From contig OX485808.1 of assembly GCA_950295325.1 (NCBI GenBank), positions 43,978,527 to 44,042,526 of the forward strand: a stretch of 64,000 nt of DNA. The letters run 5' to 3'. A program made the translations under genes and the position numbers. Under the pieces are notes generated by a model, which worked only from the letters and a program-made list of their open reading frames with translations, made no database searches and was not told where the DNA came from. This DNA is from Polytrichum commune. Its lineage: Eukaryota > Streptophyta > Polytrichopsida > Polytrichales > Polytrichaceae. Shown piece by piece: positions 1 through 11,746 of this stretch (the first letter of the stretch is position 1; each line of letters starts with the position of its first letter).

Positions 1-3000
1 TGCCAAAGCTGCTCCGTTTCAAGCCTGTTTTGCGAAAGGGAAAGCTTGCCCAAATGCTGCACGGCTGAAGCTGAAGCTGATAAGAGGCCATAGCTGTGGC
101 TGACTTACTCCATCGCATTCTTGGCAACCATCATCATAATCATCGCGCATCGCATTGCTTGATACCCCGGTGCTCGTGGCGGAATATGATGGGACGGCTC
201 AGCCTAGAGGAGTGATGCGGCTCTTGTGTGAGAGCGACATTTCTTGATCGGGCTATAAGCCTTTCTCTTTACAAGAGACGCGCAAGGGAGAGCAATCCGA
301 TGCGATCCGGTGCAATACAGAAGTGCGGAGCAACAGGGAGCGAGGTGTGTCGGAGGTGAAAGGCTCGCTGGGCACGATGCGAACAAGATTCGGCACCGAG
401 TGCCGTGGTGAATACGGCGTCAGCGTCAGCTGGCAGGCTCGAGCGGAGTTGACACCTCCAACGTTGTGCGGGTCTTGTGGGGATATTATGTTCCTTGAAT
501 ACCGGATAGTACTGAGGGCCCAGTTCAGAGGATCTTTGCATGATTGCAAGCATATACTCATACATACATATGCGTGCAAATGTGCTTAGGGGCTAATCAC
601 ACCGGCCACTACTGGCACCATTGTCGGCATCTCCGGCTGGAATAGTGTGAAAAGTGGCGGGCTAGCAACTATTTCTAATATAATCCCCAGCAATTTCAGG
701 GCTAGAACCGGACGGAAAGTTTGGTGTGATCGGGCCTGAATCGTCATCCCAGTCTCAGGTTAGGTGAACTGGGATTAACTCCAAAGCTTTAGCTTCTTCA
801 CTACCGCTCATTAGGATGCTGAATCTTAAAAGTCTGCTTGTTGACCTGCTTTGCAATGTAACATTGGTGTAAGATTCATGAAGAAATGGGTCAATACAAG
901 CATGTAATCTTATTAATCTGATGATTTCACTGCAGTGGTTCGTGGGCTTCGAGTGTTTACTAATTTGTAAGACATGCACAACCAGGTCAGACGGGTACAA
1001 ACAGAATCAATCAGATCGAGCTACTATGGGAAGGAAAGAACTTTGCACCTGAACAGCACTTGCACTTGAGCAGCACCAACACGGAAGTTATACGACATTT
1101 GTCAGGCAAGTACACTACCACTGTCTCGGGTCCTCGGAGGTCCCACTGCTCTGGACCTTTATTAGAAACCCTTTGTATCAATAAGCTTAGAAGGTCTTCT
1201 GATCACGAGGACTTTACATTGACTCTTTGTTCTGTCTTGTATGTTACACTAATCTCAGAAGCTTACATTAAGAGCAAGAGTGTTGCGACCTACTTTTTGT
1301 TGTTTGTGAATCTAGCTTGGCTTGGTCGTGCACTACTGCTGCAACCTCAGACATCCGAATCAAATCAATTCGAGGTATGAATCAATTTTCTTAGCTTCTT
1401 CCGTATTTTAAGTGATAAATTCGAGGTATAATACAGTTTTCTTGGTTTCTTTATGCACAATGTATTCGGCACAATATGTAATCTCCTCAACATTTGAAAC
1501 TGGAATTACTATGATGTTGCTGTCTTATTGAATATCTTTGGCATACTTCATCCTTTATTGTTGTTGTTTGCAAGTTGTCCAATAGTAGATTTTACTGTGA
1601 CCTTGGTGTATTTAATATGTCATCATGCTATGCTCCAATACTATGCCCCACAAGTATATGCATAAATTTAGTGGTAAACTTTATATCACCAAAAAAGTTG
1701 GAAGAACCGAAGAATGGAGTGGATTAACTCAAAGTATTTGGATGAATTGGATAAGGTCATTACCAGCTGCCTCAGCCTCTCTCCATACAGGTGTGTGATT
1801 AGAATCCAAAACAAGGGTGAGAGGGTTGAGGTTGGCCTTTCTCATCGGCCTATGCTTACCCCATTTCAAGACCCCTTGTATATGTTTTAGTGCGATTGGC
1901 GTACATGTGTAGATATGGAATTTTGAAATACACACTTTAGAAGAAAAAAACGTTGCAATTCTGATTTTTTTATATTATTTCAACAAAAAGTTTTAAGGTA
2001 AAGAGATGGGTTTAACATAGGAATAATTGGTGTTTTTGGATTTACAATTGGTTCATGTTTTCACTAAGGTCACTTTTTATAGAATGTCATTTGGGTTCCA
2101 TTTGCAATTTAGAGGAGGGGTCAAAGTGCATTGATTTTTATTTATTTCTTCTATTTCTACAAGTGGGAGATCCGGTCACCAAGTGGGCATCCTTATGTTG
2201 TTCCAAGGTGTGGATAAGCATGGGTGGGGCCTCTCCAACCGCCACCATGACTTTGTTTTCTTTATGTCATTGGCAAGGATACCCTCTCCCCCTTTCAACT
2301 AACTCTCCACCAACCATGGGAGTTGAACCCATGAGGCCACCCAATCATGTGGCATTGGTTCCCACCTCCCTATCAAACTTTAATCCAACTTCATTTTCCA
2401 ATACACATTTTTGGTAGTTCACTCCATATGTTGAGAAAAACTCATAAAATTGCCCTGTCACACATAACACCCTTGTGACTTTAAGAATTTGATCCCCATC
2501 TTGAAAGAAAAGTGCTATCCACTTGTTTTTTTAGGGACCTACACTCGAAAATCAGCCCAATCACCATGTAAGAAATCACCGAATATAAAATTACACTCCA
2601 ACCTCCCTATTATCATGCATGTGAAAACCAAAGTGCACGTGATATTAAGGAGGTTGTAGTGCCAACATGGATGCATGTTAATAGAGAATTAGTGTAGCAT
2701 GTGACATTATGAAATAACACAAAGTCAACACTGCAATAATGACAATAAATCAATGATGAAAACATGATGCGTGCAAGCATGTGATTTGAATTCTTTGTTG
2801 GATTATTTTAATGTCAACACGTGTGATATGTGGGAAAGAAATGTGGCAACAAGGAGAGAGATTAAATTGAGCACATCTGTTCCTTAGGGTTTTGGAATCT
2901 AAGAGAGGCAGTGACATCACGAGGGGTGACATTATGGAGGTCAAGATCCAGACATACCCAAAAAAAAATAAAGCCACCTCTTCACATTATTTCCTCCATG

Positions 3001-4642
3001 ATCTCCAATTGCATGTCACATACCTTTTAAGTATTTGTCTCGCCGGAACATACAACACACAAAGTTTGTTTCTTCTCTCCTCCTTTCCATTGCATTGTCA
3101 GATCTAAGACTGACATTGCGAGCTAGTCGTTGTGTCATGGTTTGCCACATGAATTCAAATCGGGCATGTCCTTCACTATCGAGGTCTTAGACCTCGTATG
3201 GTGCATCCAAAAGACCATCAATGTCAACAGATGTCCTTGCTTCCATGTCCTGGTGCAACGAAACACATTCAGGGTTCACAACATCCGAACAAGATGCATG
3301 TTGAGAAGATTGGAAAGTTGGAATAATTGAGTTACCAAGTGATGAGTAGGGCACCACAGGATTAGGATAGGATCAGCCTACACACAATGAATTAACATAA
3401 CAAGCATTGATGAGTTGCACCCCTATATACATGTGCAAGTGGACATGAAAAATAATGTCAAAAAACAATTTCCAAAACAAAAACTCAGTGGTACAATTTC
3501 TAAAGCACATAGACACGCACGCTATGTAGGATAAAGACGAATTGCTAGTGCACAGACACACAAACGCACACACACGCACACTATATCGAGAAAATAAGTA
3601 ACAATGTGCACACATATCCAGTACAAATACACCAACCGACATATAAATCCTGCTGTTTAAACAAATTAAGGTCCAGTCCCCGCCTCCGGATGGTGATGAG
3701 GAAAGGACAGAGCGAGTTCTCCTCTCGGAGTCACAGGAGAAGACACATAAAGACTTGCAACATGCAATCAGCCTTAATTGCTTATACGTTACATTCACTT
3801 CATACGAATCAAATTAGTCACTGTAGTGAATAGACACATGTGTTCACTCGTACTCCCCGGCCTCACATGAGTCACCGCAGAAATGCTGACAGATGATTAC
3901 GCCACTCTCACAATGTTCTTTCCACTTAAATCCTCTAGATCCCCAACCTCGACAACCAGTACCTCACCCTTGCAACCATATGTGCCTGCAATTCCATCCC
4001 CTGAACCTGTATTCTCCACAGCTTATGTTAACCTTCACATCAACTTCTTCTGCCAATGAACAAGGTGAAAGGAACCGAGCGTGGCCAGCTGGTGGTCCGG
4101 CACTGGCGACTACAAGGATCGCAAAAACCTTTCGGAGAGCAGAGTGGAGTGAGGTGAAGGAAACGCAGGTCAAGAATTTCACCTTGCTGCAGCAGTTGCC
4201 GCACTTGATGGTGGTTCATCAGGCCATCACTTCTCACATCGCAGCAAGTTCAAGCGTCGGAGAAGCACCCAGCAGCCCCTTCATTGTGGCGATCTTTCCA
4301 TCCTAGCAGCTACGCCACCTGCCTGCGAAAAAGAAACCTCCAATTTTTGCCGGCCGGTCAACAAGGCTATGACAAGCCTGGCGGTTTGGGGAGGGCGGCA
4401 AGCCAGTGTTCATCAAACAGTGGCAAGATTTCGGCCACCATAACATTGCTTTGATGTTGGTCTTCTATGCCAACCGCTCAATTCAGCAACCACCTCTACC
4501 CCAAAATCCTTCTCGAGATTGCATCTTCATTCTTTGTGGACACTAAATCAAGCGGAAGAAACCCAAACGACGATGGAGAATGCAATGTGTTAAGAAGAGC
4601 TCGCCGGTCGGCTGGCTCCACCTTTCTCAACGTCTATATGCT
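1..4642. other. Region with no recognisable gene
   Basis: I see no exon chain, conserved domain or element ends here on either strand. Open frames are short and overlap one another on both strands, which is what chance gives. The first 600 bases and 3850-4640 are somewhat richer in G and C than the rest and could be gene-flanking or decayed exon sequence, but nothing identifies them. Confidence 0.4.
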
Positions 4643-4744
4643 AATCCCGACCTTGCGAAATCTATCAAGACACCATATGAGCTATGAACGAGAAATCCCG
4701 ACCTTGCGAAATCTATCAAACCACCATATGAGCTATGAACGAGA
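4643..4744. repeat. Two-copy 51-bp tandem repeat
   Basis: Two adjacent copies of a 51-bp unit starting AATCCCGACCTTGCG, at 4643-4693 and 4694-4744, differ at only a few positions. The period is a multiple of three, but I recognise no protein in this stretch. Confidence 0.85.
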
Positions 4745-5053
4745 AATGATAGATGAAACCACTTGGTAGAATTGCCCACATTGAAGCCCAGGTAGGCTTG
4801 AGCACCGAGGATGCCAAGGAAATTGTCGTCGTCCATGACTCTTCACCACTCCATATCGTCACAAGGTCCTTTGCAATGTCATTTACCGATCCCCTTTCGT
4901 CGGTCTACAAGATTTTCCCCCCATGCATAGCATAAAATGATCAAAACTCCTTATGATAGCCGGCAGGTGGCCAAAACGAGGTCATCGCAACCCTAAGAGG
5001 GTCCTCTGTCATTTAAGGGTTAAGGGAAATCATGCTCTCCAAATATTACACTA

Positions 5054-5735
5054 GTAAGTGTTAATTGTTAATTATGCTCCCCTTTTCATTGAATCGATGT
5101 CGATAACTGTTATTTTGGATGAAAGTGAGGCTATGAAATTTCATAACTTGGATGAAATTGAACTAGGTACATCATGTATTTGACTACTGCAAAAAGTGAA
5201 ACTGCACCCACTATCAATGCACATGAGTTCATCAATTATGAACTGGAATTTTATCTAAATAATCCCTACGTACCTATTGAGGAGGAAATTATATGTATGC
5301 TTGATGGAAGAGATGATGCAATTGACAATGAATCTTATAAAGAAGCTAACAATGTGCAAATTGGTGATGTGGTGGTAGATAGAGTAGGATTCGAGGATAT
5401 CGAAAGGTGCATTAGTGATCTTGAAACAAATTTTGGAACAAGTCTAGACCTACTAATGTTACACCTCTTATCCAGAGCAATCCAACACTTCAGAAGGAAA
5501 TAAGATTTTGGCAAACTATTTTAGATTCATTCTTTCATTATGCTTAGATGTATGATGGCATTCATATCTTGTATATTTTTATCCTTTATTTATATAAGTG
5601 TTATTGTTTTAAATTTTCAAAGTCACATAAGTGTTATGTATGTAAGTGTTACAAATTGTCTATACTACCCCTAATAAGTGTTAAAATGTTAACACCACAT
5701 AAGTGTTACAAGTTTCCTTGCTCCTAAGTGTTACC
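5054..5735. repeat. Cluster of AAGTGTTA motifs
   Basis: The octamer AAGTGTTA, usually preceded by T, occurs near 5055 and then several times between about 5597 and 5735, mostly in the same orientation. It surrounds the 5174-5503 open frame. Repeated subterminal motifs of this kind are common in DNA transposons, but I could not find paired inverted ends. Confidence 0.45.
5174..5503 (+). CDS. Unidentified 109-residue acidic open frame, possibly a pogo-type transposase tail
   Basis: The frame is acidic in its middle (residues about 36-75, with an EEE run and a GRDD). It ends in a basic segment resembling the amphipathic C-terminal tails of pogo/Tigger transposases. No catalytic domain precedes it: the 120 bases upstream hold only a short alternative-frame segment. 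The start is taken at the first ATG because no splice or ribosome context decides it. It could equally be an orphan exon. It is bracketed by the AAGTGTTA motif cluster, which would suit an internally deleted transposon. I cannot assign a function. Confidence 0.25.
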   Translation: MYLTTAKSETAPTINAHEFINYELEFYLNNPYVPIEEEIICMLDGRDDAIDNESYKEANNVQIGDVVVDRVGFEDIERCISDLETNFGTSLDLLMLHLLSRAIQHFRRK

Positions 5736-6838
5736 AAATATCAAATTGATTGTAACCCTCTCAAACACCACCAAAGGGCCTAATGCCAAGGAAGAAGAAG
5801 TGAAGTGCCAAATGATATCCCTCATTCCCATCATTCCCACTACTTTGAAGCTATAGAAATTACAACGTACATAGGAGTGTGAATGAACAATTTTTGGCTC
5901 ACTCGGCGACAAAGTTTCATGAAGGAGATACATTGTCAACATGTAACATTATAAACAGAGTAAAGAGACAAAGTGTATAGATACAATGATGGGATCAAGG
6001 CAAACATCTACCTATAATATATTGTGATCTAGTTTGACTTTGGTACAGATATCACTAGCCTTGCATGTAACTTACATATTCGTTGCATGCGATTGCAATC
6101 TAGTATTTGAGGTATTTCTAAAACAACTTGTCGGTCATGATAACATAACTACAAAATCACATGCTTCAAGTACAAATTTGATTAGAAATCTAGAATAAAT
6201 CTAGATTCACCTAAATCTTAGTTTAATACTCACTGTAAGAAATAGCCATGAATTAGTGGACCCCAATATGCTTCCTCTGTTCTGCAAGTTGTTCACCTTG
6301 ATAGTCAGTAGGCTTTATATACTCAAACGAAGAAAGAGAACATGCTCGAAGCCAAATAGTGGTCCTTGACAACCTTGTAAATTGCAAATCTCAATCTGCT
6401 TTAGGGTCGTTTGCGATGAATATGAAAAAGATGAAATCGACTTTGGTCCATGCTCAGCTAATAGGCAGAGCTCAAATGGAGTGTCAAATATATGGTTGCC
6501 TCCACATTATTAGTACATGCCTCAAGATGAGAGACGCCAAGAACTTCATGATTTATGTTACATGCACTTCTGTGAGAAGCTAATTGTGGGATCAAAGTTA
6601 TCTTCTGACAATAAATTTCTGTGCTATTAGTTGCTCTACACTCCATAATGGCTCAGATTTTACATCTGGCTATTGCATATTGATCCGGTCCAATTTCCAT
6701 TCACACAACCTGAGGTGTTTGGTGGTGCCTCCTTTGAAAGTCCTCCTGTGGTTTAGGGCAACCTGGAGCGGTGACTTGTACAATATTCATGAGTACTACA
6801 TGTTTGAATCTACACTGATTGTAGATCCCCTGACTTCA
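5736..6838. other. No recognisable feature
   Basis: AT-rich sequence with only short, unconserved frames on both strands. I see no element ends, tandem repeats or exon signals that I can support. Confidence 0.4.
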
Positions 6839-7427
6839 TCACCAATGGCATGGAGACCAAACCTCAGAGATGTTTCCCTTCAAAGCATCATGGGCATCAA
6901 TGTCATGGGCTAGCAAAGGATCATTTGATTCAATGCCATTAGTTTCTGGTAATTCATTACATGGAAACCAACCTAACCTTCCTCCTCGTCGTTGCGACCA
7001 GATGGAGAGGACAACCAACAAGCACAGAAGCAATGTGAATGCCAGGTCGCTAATTAATCGCAAACACAGCCTCACCGAATTCTCAATTTCTTGATGAGGA
7101 GGGGACTATTGCTGATGCTATGAAACGAGCCCTATCGGTGGCCATTGGAGGCACGCCAACTAGTTTATCTGCGGCGCCCAGAAGCTGGAAGCGTTTGTAG
7201 AGTTGGTGTAATTTAGAACCCATGTACACCAGAGTGGGGCCCAAGATGAAGGAAATGCTCAACGGCTTAACCCTCAAGTCGCACAACACACTGGCGATGA
7301 CTTGCGGCAACAAGAGGTCTTGGAGTGCACCACCACAAGATCTGCAAGCCACATCTTCCACACATTTAATAAGAAGTGAAGACAAATGAAGCCCAAGAGA
7401 ATGGTCAAACTTGATTTTTTTTTTCAA
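6839..7427 (-). pseudogene. Unidentified membrane-protein-like coding remnant
   Basis: On the minus strand a 114-codon frame (7427-7083) is followed in another frame by a 78-codon frame (7075-6839). The second frame carries a clear hydrophobic helix, AFTLLLCLLVVLSIW, followed by a basic SQRRGG stretch, as at a membrane border. Base composition is richer in G and C than the surroundings. Reading continuously needs a shift near 7080-7090, so this is either two exons or one frame-broken exon. I do not recognise the family. The 5' part of the ORF overlaps the left edge of the duplicated unit at 7351, so only about 6839-7350 is unique sequence. Confidence 0.3.
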
Positions 7428-8077
7428 AATTGCCTTTTTTGGGCATAAATTAAAAAAATCAGCACAATTTTTGGTACATGGTCATTCTTCTTGGTCCACA
7501 TTCGGTTTACACCTCATGAGGGGGCCAAGGCTTTCAAAACTATTTTTTTAAGAAGTTGGACCTTGGAAGTTGGACCATGAACTCCGACCATTGAAAAAGG
7601 CACTCTTCCATGGTCTGACTTCATGGTCCATGGTGTAAACCGCCCCTTAGTGTCACATGCACTATTTGCAAAGGGCCTGAACTAAATGCCCACATGACTC
7701 AAACTGTCACGCTCACTAATTGTTGACGTGATTCTATTTGTCAACATAAGTAACTTCTTTAAGTGAAAATTATTTATATTATGACATTTAGAGTAGTACA
7801 TTGCGATACGTTAGATGATAGTCTTGCGCTTAAGTGTGCAAGGGGAAGATATTTTTTATCGCACTAATGGCAAGTGTCATATGTTTACATTTTAGTATGC
7901 AAGAGGAAATTGTTCTAAGCATACTAATGGCAAGTGTCATTTGTGATACTTTAGTCAATTTGTCGATCATTTGTGTAACATAGGCATGCACCTCATAACA
8001 CTACCGGACATGCTCATGCCAAGATATTAGTAAGCTCTCTTGAATGCCAAGTGTCAAGAGGTGACAATTATGTGAAG
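7351..8077. repeat. GTGTCAC-rich dispersed repeat, copy A
   Basis: This stretch recurs in copy B (41791-42521), and its second half recurs in a more diverged third copy at about 40490-41500. It is marked by repeated CAAGTGTCA motifs and by CATAGGCATGCACCTCATAA. Near 7506 and 7639 a GGTTTACACC sequence occurs in opposite orientations, suggesting a small decayed inverted-repeat element inside. Confidence 0.7.
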
Positions 8078-8082
8078 TTGTT

Positions 8083-8474
8083 AATCATCGATGTAGCCTA
8101 GCATAACCCTTAGCTAGATCAAATCTACCCATGGTTGGGCCCCGCTTTGGGCCCACCTCCTTCACTGCCCGGATAAAGCCTATGCTCCCCATCCACTCCG
8201 CCTAACTTTGAAAAATAAAACTACCCTTGCATTCTTGAAGGCCACTTGTCCACATAACACTCATAATGAGTGCATTTCATCTTCAAGGTCCAAACTCCAA
8301 TATATATGTTCACTTCCATTGAGTAAATAAGTAATTGTTTGGGATTTCATTTTTGAAGTGAATACGTCAATAAATCATGTAATTAACTTGGAAGTCAAAA
8401 ATATCACAAAACCATCATTAGCACTGAGGCTACTTACCATTGAAAGAGTCTTTGTCATTCTAGATAAGTGCCTG
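8083..8474 (-). repeat. Repeat arm with conserved open frame, copy A arm 1
   Basis: This arm is homologous to 14515-14790 and, inverted, to 14910-15310. Copy B has the same three arms (44247-44650, 47153-47430, 47548-48815). On the minus strand each arm can encode a related peptide around GSEHIYWILDLEDE; here stops interrupt it. Whether the frame was ever a gene or is only carried along by the repeat is undecided. Confidence 0.6.
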
Positions 8475-8868
8475 CAATGTTCAAGATTGAAGTCTTCAAT
8501 GCCCTTCAAATGCGATTTGGCCCTTCAAAATATACCTCTCTCAAAACAACCCTTCAAAATGCAACCCCAAACTGAAAATGAAGACATCACTTGAAGTCCT
8601 CAGTATAATCTGCATGTCACAAGAATCAACAAGCATAGGGCATTGTCACTACAAGAAGCGGAGTTAGATGGTTGATTCTTGATTCTTCACATTGTACTGA
8701 AAACATGTACCATATATAATTCATACACAACTTTAATTTGAGTCATGTATTTCATTTCTATATTCTTGGATTGACGTCTTGGATTTGAACCGGTTGTTCA
8801 ACTGAAACACTGAAATTTGAGAGCCCTTCAAAATGAAACTCATGTGAGGGCTTCAATCTTGAACACTG
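8475..8868. mobile_element. 394-bp hAT-like MITE
   Basis: The element is absent from copy B. It is flanked by the 8-bp direct repeat AGTGCCTG (8467-8474 and 8869-8876), which occurs once in copy B. Its ends are 24-bp inverted repeats, CAATGTTCAAGATTGAAG on the left and CAGTGTTCAAGATTGAAG read inward from the right. An 8-bp target duplication and CA-initial ends are typical of the hAT superfamily. It has no coding capacity, so it would depend on a transposase elsewhere. The motif CCCTTCAAA recurs inside. Confidence 0.88.
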
Positions 8869-8876
8869 AGTGCCTG

Positions 8877-10686
8877 TAATTCACTGCATTTGTTTATTGC
8901 AATTCTCTATCCCATATAAAGCCCTCCTGATTTGTGATTTGGAACGCCCCAAAGCTGCTTAATAATTTACTGTTGAAGGTACTACATTCATTGTGTTGGT
9001 TTTCTTTTTATAAAGAGATGAGGCTGACAAGCTGATAAATTTTACTGAAGAACATGGGCATTCGCATCCCGGCCATAAGTCTGTGAATATTCTATACTTC
9101 TAATTATGGCCCTCCAAACATGTGCACATAGTTGCAATGAAACACACTTTCTATCGGTTTGGAAATGAACAAAAATGTTCGTTTTAGATGGTGTTTCGAA
9201 ATGAACAAAAACGTTTGTTTCAAATGTTGTTTCCAAATTAGAGTCCAAGTTTAAGGTTTGGGGTACCATTGTCGTTGTGATTGTAGCTTCAACAGATGAA
9301 ACTCAATTATGACAATTATGAGGATCCTCGTGCTTATTCTCACAAAATAACACACTTGAGCTTGTTAGGGCTTTGTACATATGATGGATTGTAATCCTAG
9401 AGCTTATAACATACTCTAGTTTTTTTATCATGAAATTTGTGTGTTTCGAAATATTTCAAAGTATGTTTGAAACGTTTGTTCATTCATTTTGAAACAATTC
9501 ATTTCAAAACAATGTTTCAAAATGCACATTACAACTATGCATGTGCATAGGGTTGGGTTTTAGGGTTTACAAATTCAAGGGATTACCATGTTTCTCTCCC
9601 ATTATGGACTTAATGTTTTGCAAATTTAAAGCATAAGGTATTGAGGCCTTAAACTAACACTTTTTTAAAATTCCTTAAGTTGTCAACAAGTGAGTGTAAG
9701 GGTGCCATCAAGTAAGTCATTGTTAAAAGCAATTAATCATATGCAGTACTAAGTATAAAATTGGACCACTTCGGCCATTCACAATAGTGGTATAAGAAGG
9801 ATGCAAGAACACTTTTGGAAGAGCACCAACTTTGCCCATCGCAATGGCTAATCGAGGATTTAAGCGCTTAACGAGGTGGTGATATTGATCCACAAAAGGG
9901 GGGACAACACCTTCATTTAGTTAAACATGCATCCTCATTTGCAATAAGGTTGATTTTGTAGTGATTCTCACTTAGCAATCCAACATTAGTAGACCCCCCC
10001 TAGTGAAGAGCAAAAGGCTCTTTCCTGAAGATGACTTTGCATATTTTGTACGTTGCATATGAATTTATTATTTTTTGGAATGTTTTGTGTAGACTATGTA
10101 TATATTTATTAATCTATGGAATTTTATGAAAATATTTCCAAGCTATCTAACCTACTTGAAATAGCAAAGGTTTCCTAAGTTGTTGCTATAAGGCCTTTGT
10201 ACCTTAAGGTGTTTTTGCAACGCATCCATGATTTCTATGATGTCATGGCCATTAAATGTTTGTTGTTGATGTGCTTGACTTTTGCGTTGTAGTCCAAGCT
10301 CAATTTGGCCAACAATTGGCAAACATATGATTGTCATATAGGAATCACCTAAATTGTTAAGGTCAAATTTTAGGCGAGTTGGCTAAAAAGGAGGGTTCAT
10401 GAGCTTATGCAGAAAGCGACCCAAGTTTTATTAATAATGAAACGAGGATATGTTTAAAAGATTGGAAATGGGTTACAAGAAATGTCTTTCTAGCTTGTCA
10501 TTTTAGGATTGGTGGACTAAGCTAGCCATACCCATTAATCACACCATATATTGGAATTTAAACATCTCTCAAAAATTTATAGATTTAAAAAAATGAAATG
10601 CAAGGGCATTCACTTGCATTTTAATATTGAACTTGACATATGAAGTTCTATTGAACTCATAATAGCAAAAAAGGCGACACCTACCC
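8877..10686. other. Shared duplication backbone, no gene recognised
   Basis: Homologous to about 44650-46512. The part at 9040-9540 is full of GTTTCAAA/TTTGAAAC-type words and encodes an internally repeated peptide (FVHFET, FVHFQT) on the minus strand, which I take as low-complexity repeat rather than a gene. Relative to copy B, about 163 bases are missing at 9310, between two AATTATG-like words, consistent with a deletion at short homology. Confidence 0.5.
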
Positions 10687-10906
10687 TTGAAGTCAAAGTA
10701 TCCCCTACATAACCCCATTAGAGATATGTTTCCATCACTATTTGGGAATGTTGTGTTAGGGAGCTTGAAGTATTTTCTTCAATTGAATCATCCAGTTGAC
10801 ATTAGTATGTATCTCCTAGAGGCCATCACACTCCGGCACTCTAAAAAAGTAGCCGGATTGAAACCACTTTCAATCCCATCGGCCTTTTGGCTTCCCGGAC
10901 TCTTAA
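10687..10906 (+). pseudogene. LINE-like ORF2 C-terminal remnant, plus orientation
   Basis: The frame begins with YPLHNPIRDMFPSLFGN and continues with a VLGSLKYFLQ segment. This matches the frame-broken minus-strand remnant near 16150, which reads HFILECPLYNPIRDKFKSLF. A CPLYNPIR-type motif after an HF(I/L)LEC stretch is characteristic of the C-terminal region of non-LTR retrotransposon reverse transcriptase proteins. No reverse transcriptase core is visible. The remnant ends exactly where a Tourist-like element has inserted. The copy B counterpart is 46513-46732. Confidence 0.5.
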
Positions 10907-11580
10907 GGGCAAGTCCCAAGTCCTAAGTCCCAAGTATGACATGGATCACGGGGAGGTCACTCCATTGTCAAGTTGAAAACCACATGCGAACAAAAAAAAT
11001 CTATTTTTTCTAAGTTGCATCAACAAAATGGGTCAAACTTTTATCAAAAAAAATTTATGAGTACATATGCATGGTATCTATTACATAGTAAAATTGATAA
11101 CCAAAATTGATAATTTTTTTTCTAGAAAACATACCGTTTCTAACTAGAATGACGCAGAATTGAACTAAAACATTACTAGAAAAAATGGAGATGACTAAAA
11201 ATAAAAAATAAAAAATATATAATCAATGGATATGTATATATAGAAAAAATATCATAAATTTTAAAATTATTTATGGCATATAATATAGGGGTAGCAAACT
11301 TTGTTCGCACGTGGTTTTCAACTTGACAATGGAGTGACCTCCCTGTGACATGGATACCTACATGGCACACTTTTTGGAAGTGAGGCTTGAGATTTGTGTT
11401 GAGAGTTGGGTCCAACAAAAAGCTAGACTCAATTCTCAAAACAAATCCCATGATAAATTTTCCATAGAATAATTAAAATATGACTTTAATAATAATCAAC
11501 CATATTTAATGATTCTTTGAGGCTCAAAAGTTGGGACTTTGCCTCCATGTTGGGACTTGAGACCCCATGTGAACCGGCCC
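10907..11580. mobile_element. Tourist-like (PIF/Harbinger) MITE, interrupted by a second MITE
   Basis: The element is flanked by TAA (10904-10906 and 11581-11583). It starts GGGCAAGTCCCAAGTC and ends with CCGGCCC, so the right end read inward is GGGCCGGTTCACATGGGG. A TAA-type 3-bp duplication and GGGC ends fit the PIF/Harbinger superfamily. Without the 401-bp insertion at 10947 it is about 265 bp, close to the uninterrupted 254-bp copy in B (46733-46986). A third, inverted relative lies at 37466-37736. There is no coding capacity. Confidence 0.75.
10947..11347. mobile_element. 401-bp hAT-like MITE nested in a Tourist-like element
   Basis: Flanked by ACATGGAT (10939-10946 and 11348-11355); copy B has this site once and uninterrupted. 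Imperfect inverted repeats of about 44 bp begin CACGGGGAGGTCACTCC on the left and CACAGGGAGGTCACTCC on the right read inward, and extend through AAACCACATGCGAAC. The interior is AT-rich and non-coding. The ends resemble those of the 2659-bp element at 24796-27454, so the two may share one transposase family. Confidence 0.88.
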
Positions 11581-11746
11581 TAAAAAATCAATTTCATTTC
11601 ATTGAGAACGCCGTAGCAAATTTGGATAAAGGCCATGCTTGAGGCTATCTCAAGGCAAGCGGGGTACATGGGTGCTAGTTTGAGGGGCCTATTGTGAGCA
11701 ACTACACCAAGCATGCTCCACCCCAGGCTACGCTCCCTGCCCACTA

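Noticed and set aside
3373-3798. 141-codon minus-strand open frame
   Set aside because: Cysteine-rich, low-information peptide overlapping a plus-strand frame; no domain, exon signals or second copy.
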